Virus record (IMG/VR): IMGVR_UViG_3300010158_000370
Coordinates: 1 to 21,291 of that record
From: a virus
Direction: 5' to 3' (one strand)
DNA: 21,291 nucleotides
The position numbers were made by a program, and so were the translations under genes. Shown here piece by piece: positions 6,279 to 13,649 of this stretch (within the stretch, counting starts at the first letter, position 1; each line of letters starts with the position of its first letter). The notes beneath the pieces were generated by a model that worked only from the letters and a program-made list of their open reading frames with translations, was not told where the DNA came from and made no database searches.

Positions 6279-6985
6279 AAAAGTTATTATTAGTATTACT
6301 CTTTGTTCCACTTGCGGCTCTGGCACAGATCAACGCTCAATGCCCACAGTTCACAGCCAACGGCACACCCGAATATCAAGCTCAATCAGGTGATCAAGAG
6401 ATCTGCCACACCAACTATGCTGTGATCCACCGCTGTAGTGTCAAAGCTCCAGTTGCAGTTTTTGAACACTTGACCATGGCCGCAATGACTGGTCCGGCTA
6501 AACGCAAGGATAACTTCCGTCCAGATCCAGCTGTAACGCCTAACTGCTCTGCTAACCTAGCTGATTATGCCACTGTAGGTCGCACACATGACCGCGGACA
6601 CATGGCTCCAGCTGGCAACAACACACAGAACGATGCCATCATGAGTGAGAGTTTTTTCCTAAGCAACATGGTAGCACAAGTAGCCAACAACAATCGCGGC
6701 ATTTGGAAACAGTTAGAAACTTGGGAACGTCAGTGGGCCACAGCTCCGGGCACAGACTTCTACATCATCTCAGGCGGCATCTACGATCCAGGGCATCCTG
6801 TAACAGGCAATGGTCTAGGAATTCCTACACGCCTATACAAGATCATCATTGAAAAGAACAGCCGTAATGTTCAAGCATACTTGATGCCAAATACCGCACT
6901 GCCGGTGGCAGATTTACCTAAGTATCAAGTACCTATGGCAACAGTAGAGCAAGCAACTGGTATGCGTTTTAATTTAGGTCCGTAA
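6275..6985 (+). CDS. Exported DNA/RNA non-specific endonuclease (NUC1/Serratia nuclease type)
   Basis: A 236-residue beta-beta-alpha-metal nuclease of the Endonuclease_NS family. The signature TVGRTHDRGHMAPAGNN (residues 100-116) contains D-R-G-H, with His109 the expected general base. ANNNRGIWKQLE (137-148) supplies the expected metal-ligand Asn and the following helix. The N-terminus is a classical Sec signal: MKK, a Leu/Val/Phe core (4-16), and a likely cut after ALA at residue 17. There is no lipobox. Cys at 23, 44, 54 and 91 could form disulphides outside the cytoplasm. The ATG overlaps the previous stop (ATGA). The enzyme would degrade nucleic acid in the periplasm or outside the cell. 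Plausible roles are destroying DNA of competing phages during entry, or clearing host DNA and salvaging nucleotides on lysis. Family assignment is firm and the role is inferred. Confidence 0.9.
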   Translation: MKKLLLVLLFVPLAALAQINAQCPQFTANGTPEYQAQSGDQEICHTNYAVIHRCSVKAPVAVFEHLTMAAMTGPAKRKDNFRPDPAVTPNCSANLADYATVGRTHDRGHMAPAGNNTQNDAIMSESFFLSNMVAQVANNNRGIWKQLETWERQWATAPGTDFYIISGGIYDPGHPVTGNGLGIPTRLYKIIIEKNSRNVQAYLMPNTALPVADLPKYQVPMATVEQATGMRFNLGP

Positions 6986-7007
6986 CCAAAACAGCCATAA
7001 TTACAGT

Positions 7008-8150
7008 ATGGCACAATTTAAAATAACTGATAACCCCACATTTTGTTCTGCACCTTGGACAGGCCTAAACATTGATCAAGAAGGTAACACGTCGTGTTGT
7101 TTTATGATGACCCGGCCTATAGGAAATATCAAATCTCAGCCCATTGACAAAATACTCAATGGACCAATGCATATTGAAATCAAACAGGCCATGGCTCAGG
7201 GGCAGTGGCATCCGCACTGTCAACGATGTCAACATTTTGAATCAATTGATGGTACCAGTGCAAGAACTCGTCGTCGGTGTAATCAAGAATCATTAGACAA
7301 GATCAACAATGATTTTGATTGGTTTGAGCCTCAGCATGTATCAATTAACTGGAGTAACCTGTGTAATTTAACCTGCACCTATTGTAATCCTCAAACCAGT
7401 ACCGCCTGGCAAGCGGCCAAAAAACTTCCCATAACACACATAAAAAATGAACATGACAGTTTGATAAAGCTGGCCAGGAATCAAGGAAAAAAACTGCAAG
7501 GCCTATGTCTTGGCGGCGGCGAACCACTTTTACAACCTGGACTGTTGGAATTTCTCAATGAGTTAGACCCTAACCAAGTTAATGTAATGGTTACCACAAA
7601 TCTCAGTATTGATTTAACCAAAAATAAAATTTATCAAGAATTAAAAACCTGGCCCACAGTAGAATGGCAAATTAGTTTTGATAATTGTAATAAACAAAAA
7701 TTTGAATATGTTAGGCACGGAGCCAACTGGGAACAATTTGTTGACAACGTAAAAATTTTACAACAAGATCAACAGCGAGTAATGGCACATCCAGCATACT
7801 CAATTTATTGTGCATTTGATTTAAAAGAATATTATGAATTTTGTAAACAACACAATTTAGAAATCTTTTGGTGCGATGTAACTCATCCTTGGTCCTTGGA
7901 TGTTTGTCGACTTCCTAAACCGTTAAGAGATCTTGCCATTGCTGAGATTGACTATGTAGTCAAAAACTACGCTAATGCTCCTGGATCGTTTAATATTTTG
8001 CTACAGTATCGCAAAAGATTGTTAGATGATACGTTTACAGCTCCTAAAGTAGGGCCAATAGAATGGCATACGCAGATAGAAAAAGAGTTAAATAAAACCA
8101 CAACATTTGAACAGTTGTGGCCAGGCCTTGTAGAACAATTAAGGAATTAG
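7008..8150 (+). CDS. Radical SAM protein with N-terminal twitch-type domain (copy 1)
   Basis: A 380-residue radical SAM enzyme. The SAM-binding [4Fe-4S] motif is C119-x3-C123-x2-C126 (WSNLCNLTCTYCNPQ). LGGGEPLLQP (168-177) is the family's GGEP motif. The strand MVTTNLS (204-210) and QISFDN follow in the barrel order. Before the core, C13 (FCSAPWTGL), C30/C31 (TSCCF) and C71-x2-C74 (CQRC) form a four-cysteine set. This matches the N-terminal twitch-type radical SAM proteins found in marine phages and should bind an auxiliary cluster. The gene begins 22 bases after the nuclease and ends two bases before large terminase, whose ribosome site (AAGGA, 8141-8145) lies inside this gene's end. The substrate is unknown. 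It is one of four related copies in the window. Confidence 0.85.
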   Translation: MAQFKITDNPTFCSAPWTGLNIDQEGNTSCCFMMTRPIGNIKSQPIDKILNGPMHIEIKQAMAQGQWHPHCQRCQHFESIDGTSARTRRRCNQESLDKINNDFDWFEPQHVSINWSNLCNLTCTYCNPQTSTAWQAAKKLPITHIKNEHDSLIKLARNQGKKLQGLCLGGGEPLLQPGLLEFLNELDPNQVNVMVTTNLSIDLTKNKIYQELKTWPTVEWQISFDNCNKQKFEYVRHGANWEQFVDNVKILQQDQQRVMAHPAYSIYCAFDLKEYYEFCKQHNLEIFWCDVTHPWSLDVCRLPKPLRDLAIAEIDYVVKNYANAPGSFNILLQYRKRLLDDTFTAPKVGPIEWHTQIEKELNKTTTFEQLWPGLVEQLRN

Positions 8151-8151
8151 C

Positions 8152-9717
8152 GTGGCACAAGACGCATCAACATTAGTTAAAGCACCCTATCGTCGCCAGC
8201 ATTGGACCGACCAGCAGTTAGCTGAGTTTATGGCCTGTGCTGATCCTGTAACAGGTCCAGCATATTTTATGGACCACTTTTTTCATATACAACATCCTAC
8301 CAAAGGAAAGATGCTGTATCATCCGTTTGACTATCAAAAACGTCTAATAAACACTTACCACAATTATCGTTATAGTATCAGTATGATGCCGCGACAGACT
8401 GGTAAGTCAACAAGTGCCGCTGGTTACCTGCTGTGGATGGCCATGTTTCACCCAGATAGCACTATTCTTATTGCCGCACACAAGTACACCGGCTCACAGG
8501 AGATCATGCAACGTATTCGCTATGCCTATGAGCTGTGCCCAGACCATATACGTGCTGGAGTTACCAGTTACAACAAAGGTAACTTGGACTTTGAAAACGG
8601 TAGTAGAATAGTTTCAACCACAACAACAGAAAATACCGGTCGTGGTATGAGTATATCTTTGCTGTATTGTGACGAGTTTGCATTTGTTCGACCCACTATT
8701 GCCAAAGAATTCTGGACTTCTATTAGTCCTACCTTGGCCACTGGTGGTAAGGCAATTATTACTAGTACTCCAAACTCAGATGAAGATCAGTTTGCCCTGT
8801 TATGGAAAGGTGCTCTCAAATGCGAGGACAGCTATGGCAATCCTACCGAGTTAGGCATCAATGGCTTTAGAGCATATCGTAGTTATTGGAATGAACATCC
8901 AGACCGTGACGAAAAATGGGCTGCAGAACAACGAGCCCAACTAGGCGATGATCGTTTTCGTCGTGAGATGGGTTGCGAATTTATTATCAACGACGAAACA
9001 CTTATTGCTCCAGCCAAACTGATAGAACTGCAAGGGCACGAGCCCATGTACAAAACTGGCCAAGTGCGTTGGTATCAACATCCTAAAGCTGATAGAATTT
9101 ATGTGGTATCCTTAGACCCTAGTTTAGGCACTGGCGGCGATCCAGCTGCTATACAAATTTTTGAAGCCAACACTACAGAACAAATCGGCGAGTGGCGTCA
9201 TAATCGAACACCTATACCCGAACAAATTCGTATACTGGCTGATATTTGTCGGCACATAAATGAAAAAACCAATTCGCCAGAAAACATATACTACAGTATT
9301 GAAAACAACACCATTGGTGAAGCCGCCCTGATCAGCATAGCTGAATACGGAGAAGAAAATATTCCTGGATATTTCCTCAGCGAGCCCGGTGGCGGTGGAA
9401 ACCGTAGATATCGCAAAGGATTCAACACTGCTCCAAAAAGCAAACTTGCTGCCTGTAACAAACTTAAAACTTTGATTGAGAATGGACGCATGAAAATACG
9501 CAGTAGCAGTCTAGTCAGTGAGCTTAAAACTTTTGTAGCCCATGGTGTAGGATTTGCGGCCAAGCCCGGAGAAACTGACGATTTAGTAATGAGTACAGTT
9601 TTAGCTGTGCGTATGATGCAACAGCTACAGTCATTTTCTTTGGAAATGGACAATCAAATGCGGGATCACGGTGATGTTGTACAACCGCCCATGCCATTCA
9701 TTAGCACCAGATATTAA
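8152..9717 (+). CDS. gp17: Large terminase subunit gp17
   Basis: A 521-residue DNA packaging motor (T4 gp17 has 610). The ATPase domain shows Walker A PRQTGKST (80-87), Walker B ISLLYCDEFA (168-177, with Asp174-Glu175) and the coupling motif TSTPN (204-208). The C-terminal RNase H-like nuclease has Asp322 (VVSLDPSLGTGGDP), Glu384 (YYSIENNTIGE) and Asp476/477 (GETDDLVMS), matching the T4 acidic triad. It pumps DNA into the prohead through the portal and cuts the concatemer. Translation starts at GTG. The neighbour upstream is a radical SAM gene rather than gp16, which in T4 directly precedes gp17. The shorter length relative to T4 mainly reflects reduced N-terminal and linker regions and does not affect any catalytic motif. 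Confidence 0.95.
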   Translation: MAQDASTLVKAPYRRQHWTDQQLAEFMACADPVTGPAYFMDHFFHIQHPTKGKMLYHPFDYQKRLINTYHNYRYSISMMPRQTGKSTSAAGYLLWMAMFHPDSTILIAAHKYTGSQEIMQRIRYAYELCPDHIRAGVTSYNKGNLDFENGSRIVSTTTTENTGRGMSISLLYCDEFAFVRPTIAKEFWTSISPTLATGGKAIITSTPNSDEDQFALLWKGALKCEDSYGNPTELGINGFRAYRSYWNEHPDRDEKWAAEQRAQLGDDRFRREMGCEFIINDETLIAPAKLIELQGHEPMYKTGQVRWYQHPKADRIYVVSLDPSLGTGGDPAAIQIFEANTTEQIGEWRHNRTPIPEQIRILADICRHINEKTNSPENIYYSIENNTIGEAALISIAEYGEENIPGYFLSEPGGGGNRRYRKGFNTAPKSKLAACNKLKTLIENGRMKIRSSSLVSELKTFVAHGVGFAAKPGETDDLVMSTVLAVRMMQQLQSFSLEMDNQMRDHGDVVQPPMPFISTRY

Positions 9718-9724
9718 CTAAATA
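9717..9724 (+). promoter_or_regulatory. Late-promoter-like box ACTAAATA
   Basis: ACTAAATA overlaps the gp17 stop and stands eight bases before the ATG at 9732, in the context TAAATACATTACTATGG. It matches the core TAAATA of T4-type late promoters. The context is close to that at 1975-1987 (TAAATACACTATG), which suggests a shared promoter family. The predicted transcript start would fall almost on the ATG. No Shine-Dalgarno is visible, so a leaderless or nearly leaderless message is possible. Confidence 0.4.
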
Positions 9725-9731
9725 CATTACT

Positions 9732-11831
9732 ATGGCACAGCAAACACCCGCACGACAACTTTATGACTTGTTAGTCAGTAGAGATTTTGACCCAGAAATG
9801 CTAGACAGTTCTGGCAAACCAGCACCAGATCCTGCAGAAGCAGAGATATTCAGTTTTGACTTCCGTGCCGAAAGTGGCAAAGACTACGGCACAGTGGTAA
9901 TCATGCTGAGTGACAATAATGAACTAGATGTATATTGTGCTGACAATGTGGGCAAAAGCATGGAGGGTGCCGACAAGAACAATTGGTTTGCTTTCTTAGA
10001 ACAACTTAAAAACTTTGCGGTGCGTAATTTTTACAGTTTTGGAATTAAGAATCTCAATCGACTGCGTTACAGTATGCAAGGACAAGCCGCTATCAAAGAA
10101 GGCCTGTTTGAAAGTTGGACTGGAAATCGAACCACTAGCTGGAACGGTGTCGCAACAGAAGCACGGTTAATGATCCGTCACAAGAAAACAATCGGCGAAG
10201 GCGATGCTCGTTTCCGCTACATTGAAAATTTGTTTATTGAGACTGCAGACAGTGAACGTTACAAATTACCATTTACTAGCTTGACTGCCGGTCGTGCTAT
10301 GTTAGAGCATGTGCGTCAAGGCGGTCGTCCATATGATGCACGTGGTAACCATATTGCAGAAATAGTAACAGAATTAAATGTGTTGAGTCGTTTCCGTAGA
10401 GCTAATCAAGGACAAATCTTTGAAGGCGACACACAACAGCTGGTAGAACAAGTTCAAGAGTATCAAGCAAACTTACAACGTAATCTTAAAGGACTTGGTA
10501 CTAAGACTGGATATGCCACATATTTTGAATCATGGAGTCCTGCAGAAATCTCAGAACAGGATGTAGTAATCGAAAGTTTAAAAAGTCTTTTTGTCAAGCA
10601 AAGCATTGACACAAGAATTGAGTCAGCACTTCCCCTGCTGGCTAAAATACAACAACAAGGAACAGCAATGAAAGAAGCCAACATATTTGAAGCCTGGGCA
10701 GAACGCCTAACAGAAGGAACATGGCAAACGCCAGACACACCAGAGAAACAAGCTGAATTGGTTGAACTCTTGAGTACAGATCTGCCAGTGGGTGCTGATG
10801 CTACTAATGTTACAGAACAATTGTACAATTTGATTGGTGACGATAAACTGTTTGATCAGTTAGAAGAACTAGCCGAACGTGACGCCAATGCTGATGCACG
10901 TCAAGTGATCCTTGATCGTATGCAAGAACTAAGTGATGATCCAGATGTACGTAAGGTCATTGAACAGTTGAATATTGACGCTACTGCTGAAATGAATCCA
11001 GCCGAGCCAACTAACCCTGCTGATCTTGAGCCAATGAATGAAAGTGTATTAACTGATGATACCGGTTCAAAACTGCAACATATCATGGATACATTTAAAC
11101 GTGATGTTCGAGACTTTGAAGAAACTGACGAATTAAGTGACGACCTATATAATGCATTGTACGACTACTACGATGACGATATGCCATACGGTGTTAAAAA
11201 AGCTCGTTCCGGTGATCCGCACGAATGGGTAGCTGATCGTTTCGCTAAAGATTTAGGGCATCCTGGTGCTGGCATGAATAGTCCTAGCGATCCAGAAGAA
11301 GACTACAGTTTAGAACGTGAAAGTGTTATGCACGGCGACTATGCCGAAGAAAAGAGTAGAATCCGCGAACTTGCTGGCATGGCCCCCGAAATGACCGACG
11401 AAGGCCAAATGAAAAACATTGATATCATGCGTCAAGATTGCAAGGTTATGAATGACGTACAATTTATCAAAGCACACGGCATGACCAAAAGCGAATTCCA
11501 AAACAAATACAAAGATTTGTTAAAAGATGATGCTAATCCTGGTGTAACACCCGAAGACCTAGATGGCGTACCAGCTGAACCTACCGAACCAACCAACCGT
11601 GCTCCGTTGGTACCAGGCGGCCAAGACAATGATTTAGAATTCAACGAAGAGGCCGCATGCAACATGACCGAAGCTGGTGAAAACTGTGCGGTACACGGCA
11701 TGGAAGAGTGCTGGGGTGCCGATTCCAGTCCGTTAGCTGGACAATACGGACATAGCGGTAAAATGAAACCAGTTAGTAAAGATTTGAGCTTTTTGGATAG
11801 ACTCAAAGAACTCTCCGGAATGAAGAAGTAA
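9732..11831 (+). CDS. Large conserved marine-phage protein with FE(S/A)W repeats
   Basis: A 699-residue protein of unknown function, of a type I associate with marine T4-like phages. The N-terminal 220 residues are mixed alpha/beta (FSFDFRAESGKDYGTVVIML, ARLMIRHKKTIGEGDARFRYIENLFIE) and look like a folded domain. Three short (L/Y/I)FE(S/A)W motifs lie at 125-129, 264-268 and 318-322. The third begins a segment IFEAWAERLTEGTW followed by acidic helices (335-415). The C-terminal half is very acidic and includes a Cys/His patch (C643, C652, H655, C660), with a terminal helix SFLDRLKELSG. No catalytic signature, signal peptide or membrane span is present. It lies alone between gp17 and the gp32 control region, with a late-type box in front, so a late virion or head role is likely. 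Its real function is not known to me. Confidence 0.55.
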   Translation: MAQQTPARQLYDLLVSRDFDPEMLDSSGKPAPDPAEAEIFSFDFRAESGKDYGTVVIMLSDNNELDVYCADNVGKSMEGADKNNWFAFLEQLKNFAVRNFYSFGIKNLNRLRYSMQGQAAIKEGLFESWTGNRTTSWNGVATEARLMIRHKKTIGEGDARFRYIENLFIETADSERYKLPFTSLTAGRAMLEHVRQGGRPYDARGNHIAEIVTELNVLSRFRRANQGQIFEGDTQQLVEQVQEYQANLQRNLKGLGTKTGYATYFESWSPAEISEQDVVIESLKSLFVKQSIDTRIESALPLLAKIQQQGTAMKEANIFEAWAERLTEGTWQTPDTPEKQAELVELLSTDLPVGADATNVTEQLYNLIGDDKLFDQLEELAERDANADARQVILDRMQELSDDPDVRKVIEQLNIDATAEMNPAEPTNPADLEPMNESVLTDDTGSKLQHIMDTFKRDVRDFEETDELSDDLYNALYDYYDDDMPYGVKKARSGDPHEWVADRFAKDLGHPGAGMNSPSDPEEDYSLERESVMHGDYAEEKSRIRELAGMAPEMTDEGQMKNIDIMRQDCKVMNDVQFIKAHGMTKSEFQNKYKDLLKDDANPGVTPEDLDGVPAEPTEPTNRAPLVPGGQDNDLEFNEEAACNMTEAGENCAVHGMEECWGADSSPLAGQYGHSGKMKPVSKDLSFLDRLKELSGMKK

Positions 11832-11850
11832 TTCTACATTCTGAACAACC

Positions 11851-11872
11851 GCGTCATAAATATACTTGACGC
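11851..11872. repeat. Inverted repeat GCGTC-12-GACGC around a late box
   Basis: Five-base arms GCGTC (11851-11855) and GACGC (11868-11872) flank ATAAATATACTT. The left arm touches the CATAAATA box and the right arm overlaps the -35 element TTGACG. A protein bound here could control both promoters. The short arms could also have arisen by chance. Confidence 0.35.
11855..11862 (+). promoter_or_regulatory. Late promoter box CATAAATA before gp32
   Basis: CATAAATA is identical to the box at 2565-2572 and differs from the T4 late consensus TATAAATA only in the first base. It lies about 130 bases before the gp32 ATG and upstream of the intrinsic terminator. A transcript from it would therefore have to pass that terminator, or would produce only a short RNA. 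Confidence 0.5.
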
Positions 11873-11894
11873 TAAGAAATAAAGCGTGTACACT
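11866..11894 (+). promoter_or_regulatory. Sigma70-type promoter (TTGACG-17-TACACT) for gp32
   Basis: TTGACG (11866-11871) matches five of six bases of the -35 consensus. After exactly 17 bases comes TACACT (11889-11894), matching four of six bases of the -10 consensus. The expected start near 11901 gives a leader of about 90 bases ahead of the gp32 ATG. This is the best host-type promoter seen in the window. It fits early or middle expression of gp32 and the recombination genes by host RNA polymerase. Confidence 0.6.
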
Positions 11895-11916
11895 ACACAA
11901 GTGAATACGCTTTTTT
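11882..11916 (+). terminator. Intrinsic terminator ending the 9732 transcript
   Basis: AAGCGT (11882-11887) pairs with ACGCTT (11907-11912). Inside it, CACT and AGTG can pair around a five-base ACACA loop. The 3' arm runs into six Ts (11911-11916), as in a rho-independent terminator. The -10 element lies within the hairpin DNA, so RNA started at about 11901 would lack the left arm and escape termination. The element therefore stops transcripts from upstream without affecting its own promoter. Confidence 0.6.
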
Positions 11917-11928
11917 CTTTAGTATCAC

Positions 11929-11985
11929 AGGCAACGTAATCTAAAATTTAGATAGGCAACAACCATAAACAATTTGAAAGGCAAC
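11929..11985 (+). repeat. Three AGGCAAC repeats at exact 25-base spacing in the gp32 leader
   Basis: AGGCAAC occurs at 11929-11935, 11954-11960 and 11979-11985, with starts 25 bases apart each time. The third copy contains the gp32 ribosome-binding site (AAAGG at 11977-11981, nine bases before ATG). A 15-base palindrome sits between copies 1 and 2. T4 gp32 is known to repress its own translation by binding its mRNA leader, starting from a structured upstream site. This phased array is a candidate for an equivalent operator, or for binding of another repeat-reading regulator. Confidence 0.6.
11939..11953. repeat. Perfect palindrome ATCTAAA-A-TTTAGAT in the gp32 leader
   Basis: Two seven-base arms are separated by one A and lie exactly between the first two AGGCAAC repeats. 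As DNA it could bind a dimeric regulator. As RNA it could form a weak six-pair hairpin with an AAU loop. Its place in the leader suggests a role in gp32 control, perhaps as the structured nucleation point that the T4 gene 32 leader has as a pseudoknot. Confidence 0.5.
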
Positions 11986-11990
11986 TTATT

Positions 11991-12986
11991 ATGGCATCAT
12001 TAGCAGAAATCCGTGCGAGACTCGCACAATCAGAAGGTAAACAACAAGGCGGCAACTCCACAGGTGGTGATAATGCAATTTATCCACACTGGAATATGGA
12101 AGAAGGCGGAGCCGCAACACTCAGATTCCTCCCAGACGGTAACTCAAAGAACACATTCTTTTGGCAAGAACGTGCTATGATCCGTTTACCATTTAACGGC
12201 GTCAAAGGTGAGATGGAATCAAAACAAGTATATGTTCAGGTTCCTTGCGTAGAAATGTGGCAAGAGACTTGCCCAGTGTTGACAGAAGTTCGCACTTGGT
12301 TCAAGGACAAGAGTCTAGAAGAAATGGGTCGTAAGTATTGGAAAAAGCGTAGTTATATTTTCCAAGGCTTTGTTCGTGAGAATCCTCTTGCCGATGACAA
12401 GGCTCCAGCTAACCCAATTCGTCGTTTTATTATTGGTCCTCAGATCTTTACAACTATCAAGTCCGCATTGATGGATCCAGAGTTGGAAGAATTGCCAACA
12501 GACTTGATGCGTGGCTTGGACTTCCGTATCACTAAAGGTAGTAAAGGCGGCTTTGCTGACTACTCAGGATCAAAGTGGGCACGTAAAGAAACAGCACTCA
12601 CAGAAGCTGAACAAGCAGCCATTGCTGAACACGGATTGTTTGATCTTTCAACATTCTTACCAAAGAAACCAACTGACGTTGAGTTGAAAGTAATCAAAGA
12701 AATGTTTGAAGCGTCAGTTGATGGTCAAAGCTATGACACAGAACGTTGGGGTCAGTATTTCCGCCCAGCAGGTGTTAATGCTCCAGCAGGTGGATCAGCA
12801 CCAGTAACCGAAAGTGCTCCTGCACAAACCAGTGGGTTTGCGGCAACAGGAACTACTACATCAACAACATCAAGTGACTTTGACGATGAAGAGCCACCAG
12901 TGGCAACGGCTCCTGTAGCGGCTGCACCAGCAACTCAAAAAGCCGAAGACATCTTGGCAATGATTAGGGCCCGTCAAAAAGCCTAA
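11991..12986 (+). CDS. gp32: Single-stranded DNA-binding protein gp32
   Basis: A 331-residue T4-type ssDNA-binding protein (T4 gp32 has 301) that coats replication and recombination intermediates and cooperates with UvsX and UvsY. The N-terminal LAEIRARLAQ is followed by the OB-fold region. That region has GGAATLRFLPDG (39-50), FFWQERAMIRLPFNG (56-70), VYVQVPCVEMW (80-90), GRKYWKKRSYIFQGFVREN (113-131) and RRFIIGPQIFTTI (144-156), a pattern shared with cyanophage gp32. A Pro/Ala/Ser linker leads to an acidic stretch (DFDDEEPP) and a final helix ILAMIRARQK. Only two cysteines (86 and 94) lie in the area of the T4 zinc site (His64, Cys77, Cys87, Cys90), so the classical zinc finger appears to be missing. 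Expression is likely controlled through the repeat-bearing leader upstream. Confidence 0.9.
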   Translation: MASLAEIRARLAQSEGKQQGGNSTGGDNAIYPHWNMEEGGAATLRFLPDGNSKNTFFWQERAMIRLPFNGVKGEMESKQVYVQVPCVEMWQETCPVLTEVRTWFKDKSLEEMGRKYWKKRSYIFQGFVRENPLADDKAPANPIRRFIIGPQIFTTIKSALMDPELEELPTDLMRGLDFRITKGSKGGFADYSGSKWARKETALTEAEQAAIAEHGLFDLSTFLPKKPTDVELKVIKEMFEASVDGQSYDTERWGQYFRPAGVNAPAGGSAPVTESAPAQTSGFAATGTTTSTTSSDFDDEEPPVATAPVAAAPATQKAEDILAMIRARQKA

Positions 12987-12989
12987 TTA

Positions 12990-13649
12990 ATGTTGTCGTA
13001 TTTAGATCGCATTTTGTTTCCAGACCGCTGTGAGGTAATAGAAGTCATACCCTCACAGCGGTATGTCTATGTTATTTTTAAAAATGGACATAGTAGTTTT
13101 AATAATTTTAAAATAATAAATCCTCGTCAAATTTTCATTAATCAACAGATTCAAAAACTAAACAATATTGACGTTATTATACGAAACCCAGAAGATAGAT
13201 TACCTTCAGGAATTAATACATTTATACATCATACTCTTAGAGACAATCCTGACCTTGATCCGTTCACAGTAGAATGGTTTGCTTTAAATTATTTGTCTTT
13301 AAATCGTCATTACACTTCACAATTTTCGTGGTTGTTAAATTTGGCAAGATATTTAGATATCAACACAAAATTAAACTTTTTACCAATGGATGCCATTAGT
13401 GAAATAACCGGACTTAATAAAAAACCAGTAGGAGTTTCTCCGGTATCTGCAGAATTAATAGAAAAAATTTCACTAATAAAAAACAATGAAATGTATCACC
13501 GAATAGACACAGTTATATTTGATTGCATTGGACAGACTATGACATTTGCCCAATTATTGCAACATATTAAAACAACCGACCCGGCCGCATACGCATATGT
13601 AATCGGATATGCACAACAAATTTTAAATCCAACTTATGCATTGTCCTAG
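12990..13649 (+). CDS. Hypothetical protein, AT-rich, coupled to radical SAM copy 2
   Basis: A 219-residue protein that I do not recognise. The N-terminus is a small beta-rich unit (CEVIEVIPSQRYVYVIFKNGHSSF). The centre is helical (PFTVEWFALNYLSLNRHYTSQFSWLLNLARYLDI), and a Lys/Ile/Asn-rich helical C-terminus ends in AYAYVIGYAQQILNP. No catalytic signature, signal peptide or clear transmembrane helix is present. Its codons are visibly richer in A and T (many TTT, TTA, AAT, ATT, ATA) than those of gp32 before it, which suggests more recent acquisition. It starts three bases after the gp32 stop without a clear ribosome site, and its last 14 bases overlap the radical SAM gene. A partner or substrate carrier for that enzyme is possible. 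This is inference from position only. Confidence 0.5.
   Translation: MLSYLDRILFPDRCEVIEVIPSQRYVYVIFKNGHSSFNNFKIINPRQIFINQQIQKLNNIDVIIRNPEDRLPSGINTFIHHTLRDNPDLDPFTVEWFALNYLSLNRHYTSQFSWLLNLARYLDINTKLNFLPMDAISEITGLNKKPVGVSPVSAELIEKISLIKNNEMYHRIDTVIFDCIGQTMTFAQLLQHIKTTDPAAYAYVIGYAQQILNPTYALS

Noticed and set aside
7008-8150. Radical SAM proteins as queuosine-type (QueE) or ribonucleotide reductase activating enzymes
   Set aside because: QueE is shorter and lacks the N-terminal four-Cys set. No partner genes for queuosine or anaerobic reductase were seen in the window.
11929-11985. AGGCAAC repeats as a CRISPR array
   Set aside because: The seven-base repeats and 18-base gaps are far too short, there are only three copies, and they overlap a ribosome site.
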